The notes beneath the pieces are model-generated. The model saw only the letters and a list, made by a program, of their open reading frames with translations. It did not search any database and was not told the origin of the DNA. Source: CAYONQ01 sp964405375 (GTDB lineage Bacteria > Planctomycetota > Phycisphaerae > Sedimentisphaerales > Anaerobacaceae). Taken from it: a stretch of 54,961 nucleotides of DNA. Every line of letters begins with the position of its first letter. The stretch's first letter is position 1. A program made the position numbers and the translations under genes. Location of the stretch: positions 1 to 54,961 of the forward strand of contig CAYONQ010000005.1 in the NCBI GenBank assembly GCA_964405375.1, given 5' to 3'. Below are positions 49,802 to 54,961 of the stretch, one piece after another.

Positions 49802-51022
49802 TCATACTTCATTCCTTTTGTTTATAATTAACTTGTATGCAGTATCGGCATATTCTTCTACTTCATCTCTGCCTGTTGCAACACGGGCCATAATCTCACT
49901 TGAGATTTTGCTGCGGTTGGCCATAGCCAGTTCTACTTTCTTCATTACCATTTGAGCAGAAAAATCCGATAGTGGAACAACCATATCGTCCCGGCCGAGC
50001 CAATTCATAAAACCGGCAACCTTGGGATTATAGCTGGCGGCTATGGACGGCACAGCTTGTATGGCCGAATATACATTGCCGTGAAGGCGGACACATATAG
50101 CTAATTCTGCGCCACTGTATAAACTCAGGCACTGCTCGACCGTTAAATCTTCGCTGACTATCACAGCATTATCAGGGTATTGCATCTGCTCTACTATGCA
50201 CGTGGCAATGTTCCTGTCGTCTTCATTTGCATTGCCATATTGATAGGTACAGTGCGGAATGAATAGCAGTTTTGCGCCATAATTTGAAACCAACGTATCG
50301 CAGACGTTCACCATACTTTCCGTGTATTGGCGGGTTTCAAGAATGCTGTCGCGCAGCGAGACGGCAATAACCGGATTGTGGCCTTGGTGTGCTTTGCGCC
50401 ACGAGGCGATGCTATTTGCGACATCCGGGGGCGGCGGTCGCAAGCCAAGAACCGGGTCGGGTAGTTGTAAAACCGAACCATCATAGCCCAGTTGTTGTAA
50501 TTCGATAGAGCTTTTGGTGTCTCGAACCGTTATAACATCAGCAAGGTCGGCGGCCAGCCGGGACAAATTGCGTCCGTAATCGGTGCGAAACGGCCCGGCG
50601 GAGATACCAAACCACATCACCGGCGTCTTTGCCATTTGGGCCATAAGGGTCAAAACGAAAAAGTAAGGGATAGGGCCTCTTAACAGGTCAATAGTCTTAT
50701 CGACGAGAAAGTTGCCGGCTCCGAGTATTAACAGGTCGCTGGTAGCAATCTCGTCTTGTAGCTGTTGAAGGTGTGAACGGTCGTCGCCGTAGTTAAAGCC
50801 GTGAAACCATTTCCCAATGCTTTCGGATTTGTGCTCGTATTCAAGATTTTGAATAGACCGCAGTGCCCAGGGTGCGTAGGCATCTTCCTGTGGGTGGCGG
50901 TTAACCACGACGCCGTCAAATGCGCCGATACGCTGCCTTAAACCCTCAACCATAGTAATCAGGGCCGCATCGTCACCCTGACTGTGTATTCCATAAGCGC
51001 CGGCAAAGCTTACTTTTCTCAC
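49802..51022 (-). CDS. polysaccharide pyruvyl transferase family protein
   Basis: CsaB-like enzymes transfer pyruvate from PEP to a sugar, giving a ketal; some family members are glycosyltransferase-like. The 406-residue protein starts with the family motif FAGAYGIHSQGDDAALITMV. It continues with DLLILGAGNFLVDK, PVMWFGISAGPFRTDYGRNL, ITVRDTKSSIELQQLGYDG and the C-terminal VRLHGNVYSAIQAVPSIAAS that binds PEP or nucleotide. GAAGGAGAAAA precedes the ATG. It is 32 nt downstream of the methyltransferase gene. Pyruvylated or otherwise acidic surface glycan is the likely product. Confidence 0.88.
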   Translation of the reverse strand: MRKVSFAGAYGIHSQGDDAALITMVEGLRQRIGAFDGVVVNRHPQEDAYAPWALRSIQNLEYEHKSESIGKWFHGFNYGDDRSHLQQLQDEIATSDLLILGAGNFLVDKTIDLLRGPIPYFFVLTLMAQMAKTPVMWFGISAGPFRTDYGRNLSRLAADLADVITVRDTKSSIELQQLGYDGSVLQLPDPVLGLRPPPPDVANSIASWRKAHQGHNPVIAVSLRDSILETRQYTESMVNVCDTLVSNYGAKLLFIPHCTYQYGNANEDDRNIATCIVEQMQYPDNAVIVSEDLTVEQCLSLYSGAELAICVRLHGNVYSAIQAVPSIAASYNPKVAGFMNWLGRDDMVVPLSDFSAQMVMKKVELAMANRSKISSEIMARVATGRDEVEEYADTAYKLIINKRNEV

Positions 51023-51054
51023 GAAGGTTTTTCTCCTTCTTAGTTATAGAGTCC

Positions 51055-52233
51055 TTAAGGGTACAGCAAAATGTATTGTGCGCCAGAAAATACCTTTTTG
51101 GCATTCTTTATAATATCATGCTGAATAAGTTTACTGCGTGAAGTAATTAGTACTGTGTCAACCTGTAGAGACTCTAATGTTGTGGGATCCAGAATCTCGA
51201 TACCAGCTAACCTTTTATGTTGCTTACCGCTATTTGTATCTACCAGCTTTGCTTTAGTTGATAATAGTGCGGTCTGTGAATCATCAAGCAGGTTTAACAC
51301 ATCGAACAGGTCTGCTCCACAGCCCCATAAGACCGTTTGTCCAGATTTATTAGAAACAAGGTGTTCAACCAATGTCGCCTTTGCCTTCACTGCTTGAGCA
51401 TCAATAAATTCAGTATGGCGCTGAAATAACCCTGCAACAGTCTCGGCCCTGTTAGGCCTTTTATATAGGCCTCGTATCGCAGGATACTTATTTTTTGTCG
51501 ATACTTCTGCGCTGACCGGTTCCAAGGATTCAGAAACACATAATTGATTCAGTACATCTGTGCTGAATTGGCTAATATGTCCAAAGTGAAGTGACTGATA
51601 AGAAGGGTCTCTTACTTTAGCCATTGCCTCAACAGAGGGGACTTCAATATAAACGTATCCTCCGGGCTTTGTCAGGTTGACCATGTGTCTAACGAATTTC
51701 CGTGGGTCGAAAGCATGTTCGAGCACATGGGATGCTATTATCAAATCTGCCGATGAGAGTAGCTCTGGGGCACGTTTGGGAACCTGTTCTAACATACAGC
51801 AGCGATATTCAATAGGAGATTTTTTTGCCTTTACCGCTTTACAGTACGTTGATGATGGTTCAATGCCTACCCGCTTTTTGAACTCAGATAACAAAAGTAA
51901 GCACTCGCCATAAGCTGGGCCAATCTCAATCACAAGACCAAGTTCCTCTTTTTGCATGTGCTTTAAGATAAGCTTTTTTCGGGACTTATATACATTCATT
52001 CGGGCAGAAAACGCTTCCTTTGTAGGGGCAGGTGCCAATCCGTAGTATCTCTTATATTCAGCACGCCCCAGTCTTGGAAACAGTGTAATATAGCCACATC
52101 GTTTACAAATTATGTAGTTGAGATTGATATCAACGCTGTTTTTAGACAGCCACCATAAGGGGTGTATTATCCGCTTTGTATAAATCGGTTCCCACTGCTT
52201 AACACCGCATACATTACAAATTAAATTCTGCAT
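51055..52233 (-). CDS. zinc-ribbon class I SAM methyltransferase with C-terminal C-methyltransferase-type domain
   Basis: The start at 52233 (MQNLICNVCG, 392 aa) has GGAAAAG upstream; the open frame extends to 52317 inside the previous gene. The N-terminus holds a zinc ribbon (LICNVCG ... IICKRCGYIT). The SAM fold follows (LVIEIGPAYGECLLLLSEF, LIIASHVLEHAFDPRKFVRH). The C-terminal domain near residues 285-392 has VLWGCGADLFDVLNLL and DTVLITSRSKLI. This three-part layout is that of sugar C-methyltransferases acting on nucleotide sugars. It overlaps the preceding methyltransferase gene by 20 bases. Confidence 0.85.
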   Translation of the reverse strand: MQNLICNVCGVKQWEPIYTKRIIHPLWWLSKNSVDINLNYIICKRCGYITLFPRLGRAEYKRYYGLAPAPTKEAFSARMNVYKSRKKLILKHMQKEELGLVIEIGPAYGECLLLLSEFKKRVGIEPSSTYCKAVKAKKSPIEYRCCMLEQVPKRAPELLSSADLIIASHVLEHAFDPRKFVRHMVNLTKPGGYVYIEVPSVEAMAKVRDPSYQSLHFGHISQFSTDVLNQLCVSESLEPVSAEVSTKNKYPAIRGLYKRPNRAETVAGLFQRHTEFIDAQAVKAKATLVEHLVSNKSGQTVLWGCGADLFDVLNLLDDSQTALLSTKAKLVDTNSGKQHKRLAGIEILDPTTLESLQVDTVLITSRSKLIQHDIIKNAKKVFSGAQYILLYP

Positions 52234-53188
52234 ATCTACTTTTCCTACCAGCGGCATTGATGGAGCTATTTCTTCTTCCAATAATCTGCACTTCTCGCCC
52301 AATTCCAAGAGATGCAAATGCCTTATACAGCTTGCGCTTTAAATCACCCATACCGGCTTTTGCCAGGTTAGACTCCAATGCTTTGCGTTTGCTGTGACAT
52401 TGTCGTCCCAGAGTGTCATTACCGACATAGTTGTCGCCCATCAATAAGAAGATATCTATCGGAAAACCGGTCCGGCGCAACACCCTGTTGAATCCGCAGG
52501 ATGTAAAAAGCCGTTCCAAAGAATCAAAATCGAAGTAGTTAATGTGATGCGGCGGGCTTACCCACCACGGCTGGTATCCACAGCCAGTTCTCAAGGCATA
52601 CTGAAAGGGGTTATAGTCATTGGGTACTTCCACGTAGAGCAGGCCGTCTGAGCTTATCATACTTCCGGCCAGTATTAACATTTCTTTCGGGTTTGGAATA
52701 TGTTCAAGGACGTTGCTCATATAGATTACGTCAAATACTCCTAACTTTTCAGCCACTTGTTCTGTTAAGAAATCCTCCACAATCTCCAGTCCTAACTTTC
52801 GGCTGTGGGCAGCTGCTTGTCCGGACGGCTCAATCCCCATCGTCTGCCATCCGCGCTGCTTTCCGTAAAGCAGGAAAAAGCCCGGCCCTGACCCGACATC
52901 CAGTATTCTGCGACGTTCGGGCGGCAGCAATTCTTCAAACAAGTCGTATCGTTCACTATATACGAGGTTCCACCAGTCCAAGTCTTCTTTTGTATGCTCG
53001 AAATACAGCGGTTTTTCAGTTGAATAATATTGCTGTTTGTAAGCGTCCTTTATATCCTCGGCGGTGGGGATGGGAATAATGTGTTTAAAGCCGCAGGTGT
53101 TGCAATCTATTACGTCAAAGCCCTTAACCGAGTCCAGTATCATTCCTTTATGACCTTCCCAGCTTGCTTGATTGTGAGATATTTCCAT
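52214..53188 (-). CDS. class I SAM-dependent methyltransferase
   Basis: A 324-residue protein with an N-terminal CNTCGFKHIIPIP half-ribbon and the SAM-binding motif ILDVGSGPGFFLLYGKQRGW, then VIYMSNVLEHIPNPKEML and LLYVEVPNDYNPFQYALRTG. It belongs to the broad family of methyltransferases in O-antigen and flagellin-glycan loci that methylate sugars. The downstream methyltransferase lies in a different frame with a 20-base overlap, so translation is probably coupled. It follows the SpsF-PseG gene by 35 nt. Confidence 0.88.
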   Translation of the reverse strand: MEISHNQASWEGHKGMILDSVKGFDVIDCNTCGFKHIIPIPTAEDIKDAYKQQYYSTEKPLYFEHTKEDLDWWNLVYSERYDLFEELLPPERRRILDVGSGPGFFLLYGKQRGWQTMGIEPSGQAAAHSRKLGLEIVEDFLTEQVAEKLGVFDVIYMSNVLEHIPNPKEMLILAGSMISSDGLLYVEVPNDYNPFQYALRTGCGYQPWWVSPPHHINYFDFDSLERLFTSCGFNRVLRRTGFPIDIFLLMGDNYVGNDTLGRQCHSKRKALESNLAKAGMGDLKRKLYKAFASLGIGREVQIIGRRNSSINAAGRKSRYAEFNL

Positions 53189-53223
53189 TCTGATTATACC
53201 GCTGTTATTTTTGTCTAATTCAT

Positions 53224-54961
53224 CTACGATAATATCACTTCTGAGATATTCTTAGTGCCGTTTTTGCCCGCCTTAGCCGGCGTTTTGCTTTTTACCGCCC
53301 ACAGGTTCGCAGCGTGAAGACGGACATCGTCCTGTGTGATATTTTTGTAGTAGCCCATATATTTACAGTACCCTTTTTTTTCCAGTATTCTTCCGGCCTT
53401 TGAATCAGATTCGTAATTGCCTATAACCATTATTGGGACGCCGAGATGCGAAATCTCGTATATCGATATTCCGAGGGCTGTTATGGCCAATGATGATGAG
53501 GCAATGATTTGGGCATAGTTATGCGGATTTTCATACAGTTCAAAGATGTTCTTATGGCTGGATGCTATTGTTTTTATCTCTCTTTTGCGTTTAAACGCCG
53601 GGCCTATAATGACCTTGACCTTTTTGCCTGTATTTATCAGGGCTTTCATAACAAACGGCGTAACATTGTTTACATCTGCGGCACCCATAGTAACAACGAC
53701 ACAATCTCCGTTTTTCTTCGTTGCCTCAGTCCGGGCGAATTCATCCCGCAGGGGAAAATATTTAACGCCGGTATAAATGTCGCCTTTGTAATTTTTCCAG
53801 TTGATGTTCTTGATACCTGTATCAATCCCCGGATAGATATTTTTATCTGCTAAAAGTCTCCCCTTTGTTACGTTGTCGATTAAAGCGATTTTGATGTTCC
53901 CTGAAATTTTTCTTAACGACCTTATAATATCACCGGGGTTATGGTCGCTCTTAACATCTATTACAACGCTTTCAGGATTTTCTTTTTTAATAATCCGGCA
54001 GATTTTTCCTGAATTGCTTTTTACTAAATGTGCTTGTTTAATATAAAAGGGCTTAAGGCCGAGTTCTTTTATCTTTTTGCATAAAACGGAGCTGTTCGTT
54101 ATGAAAATGACCCCACAATTTTTATTCTCAACGAGGTATCCGGCGATTTGAGTTGTGCGGCTGAAGTGTCCGAATCCCAGCTTCTCTCCGCCTTCGATGA
54201 TAAACGCTATTTTTCTGCTGTTTTCGTTTTTAGTCTTCTGGGTAACATGGGCATTGATGTTTTTTATTTCCGGATTGTCCCCTAAGTATCTAACAATCCG
54301 TTTTAAGTCCACTATTTCCTTTTTGTTCCAGAATCTTTTGTATATTTCCCTCATAAATCTCAAGTCCGCCATATTATCGACTGATATTCTGTATCCTGCT
54401 TTTTGGAACGCTTTCGCCGGCTTAAAGCGAACGGTTTTTACAGAGCCGGGGTGTTCTTTTAGATAAATCGTTACATGTTCTTTGTGGTAGTCTTTTATAT
54501 CCGGGGCACTATAGACCTTTTTAAGAGCACTTAGCGACACTGCTGAAAATCCCTCATGGATACTGGGGATGCCGGGATAGGCTATGGTATAATCGGCATT
54601 GTGCGTTTTTACGGTTTTGATTAGTCTGTCGATTTCGTGAGGTTCAATCAGAGGAGAATCACCGCAAACCCTGACTATATAACCAGCTTTCAAAGATTCA
54701 GCAGCATCTATGTATCTTTTAAGCACATCTTCCTTGCTGCCTCTAATGACCCTGATTCTGTTGCGCTTTGCAAATTCCACTATTTTGTCATCTTCTCTGC
54801 TTGTAGATGTTGCGATAGCGATTCCGGTCAATTCATTGCATCTCTTTAACCTGTTGACAATGTGCCAGAGCATAGGCCTTCCACACAAGTCCATTAAAAC
54901 CTTGCCCGGCAGTCTTGCCGAGCCCATTCTCGCCTGTATGATTGCATAAACTTTTTTGTTA
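53224..54961 (-). CDS. SpsF-like cytidylyltransferase fused to PseG-like hydrolase, 5' end beyond window
   Basis: The frame is open to the right edge; residues before MGSARLPGKV (AIIQAR) belong to the protein. The N-terminal domain (about 230 residues) is an SpsF-type nucleotidyltransferase: IIQARMGSARLPGKVLMDLC, YIVRVCGDSPLIEPHEIDRL and YRISVDNMADLRFMREI. The second domain (from about 240) is SpsG/PseG-like GT-B: IAFIIEGGEKLGFGHFSRTT, VVTMGAADVNNVTPFVMKAL and SSLAITALGISIYEISHLGV. PseG removes UDP from UDP-diacetamido-trideoxyhexose in pseudaminic acid synthesis. The fusion therefore implies a nonulosonic-acid branch, as on many flagellins. The remaining enzymes would lie to the right. Confidence 0.88.
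   Translation of the reverse strand, partial: NKKVYAIIQARMGSARLPGKVLMDLCGRPMLWHIVNRLKRCNELTGIAIATSTSREDDKIVEFAKRNRIRVIRGSKEDVLKRYIDAAESLKAGYIVRVCGDSPLIEPHEIDRLIKTVKTHNADYTIAYPGIPSIHEGFSAVSLSALKKVYSAPDIKDYHKEHVTIYLKEHPGSVKTVRFKPAKAFQKAGYRISVDNMADLRFMREIYKRFWNKKEIVDLKRIVRYLGDNPEIKNINAHVTQKTKNENSRKIAFIIEGGEKLGFGHFSRTTQIAGYLVENKNCGVIFITNSSVLCKKIKELGLKPFYIKQAHLVKSNSGKICRIIKKENPESVVIDVKSDHNPGDIIRSLRKISGNIKIALIDNVTKGRLLADKNIYPGIDTGIKNINWKNYKGDIYTGVKYFPLRDEFARTEATKKNGDCVVVTMGAADVNNVTPFVMKALINTGKKVKVIIGPAFKRKREIKTIASSHKNIFELYENPHNYAQIIASSSLAITALGISIYEISHLGVPIMVIGNYESDSKAGRILEKKGYCKYMGYYKNITQDDVRLHAANLWAVKSKTPAKAGKNGTKNISEVILS

Overview
The window most resembles a chromosome segment of a Phycisphaerae/Sedimentisphaerales-type planctomycete. 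That placement is an inference from gene arrangement, a moderate G+C content and intergenic DNA full of short palindromes and degenerate heptamer arrays; no rRNA or other phylogenetic marker is present. I see no tRNA, rRNA, CRISPR array or transposase gene.

Layout. (1) 1-1350: a truncated ImmA/IrrE-type metallopeptidase gene and a four-base-overlapping PIN-like (DUF4411) gene, probably a toxin-antitoxin-type pair. (2) 1350-13500, minus strand: housekeeping genes. These are hisC-hisB-ispF-cysS-ruvC-ruvA-ruvB, with a truncated four-helix-bundle gene wedged between ruvA and ruvB, then accD, rpe, a small-protein/nucleotidyltransferase pair, and gap-pgk. (3) 13979-14572: a gene of unknown function. 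(4) 14696-20502: the flagellar filament end, with an OGT-like protein glycosyltransferase, fliS, flagellin, a divergent glycosyltransferase and a CBS-domain gene. (5) 20598-38969: the flagellar core. fliK is on the minus strand. flgB-flgC-fliE-fliF-fliG-fliH-fliI-fliJ-motE-like-motA-motB1-motB2 and fliO-fliP-fliQ-fliR-flhB are on the plus strand, and fliD is on the minus strand. (6) 39118-54961, minus strand: a surface/flagellar glycan locus. It holds a methyltransferase-FKBP fusion, a protein of about 2,315 residues with one GT-B-like and five GT2 domains, a truncated and a full-length ATP-grasp protein, a polysaccharide pyruvyl transferase, two methyltransferases and an SpsF-PseG fusion that runs off the window.

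Regulation can be read from promoters. Sigma-54 type -24/-12 elements lie before flgB, fliO, fliK and the giant glycosyltransferase. Sigma-28 type elements lie before flagellin, fliD and the glycosyltransferase divergent from flagellin, with a partial one before the OGT-like gene. The giant glycosyltransferase and the two flagellin-side glycosyltransferases therefore appear to belong to the flagellar regulon, and the window reads as one machine: build the export apparatus and motor, then make and glycosylate the filament.

The least explained material is intergenic. Degenerate arrays with a strict 7-nt period occur at a dozen or more places, each with its own unit sequence. One pair, in inverted orientation, brackets the four-helix-bundle gene; another array reverses orientation in its middle. 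A separate family of 130-180 bp elements with CTCAAACTGACCG inverted ends is dispersed through the window, and one copy has a 7-bp target duplication. A palindromic 85-bp element with 9-bp direct repeats follows rpe.
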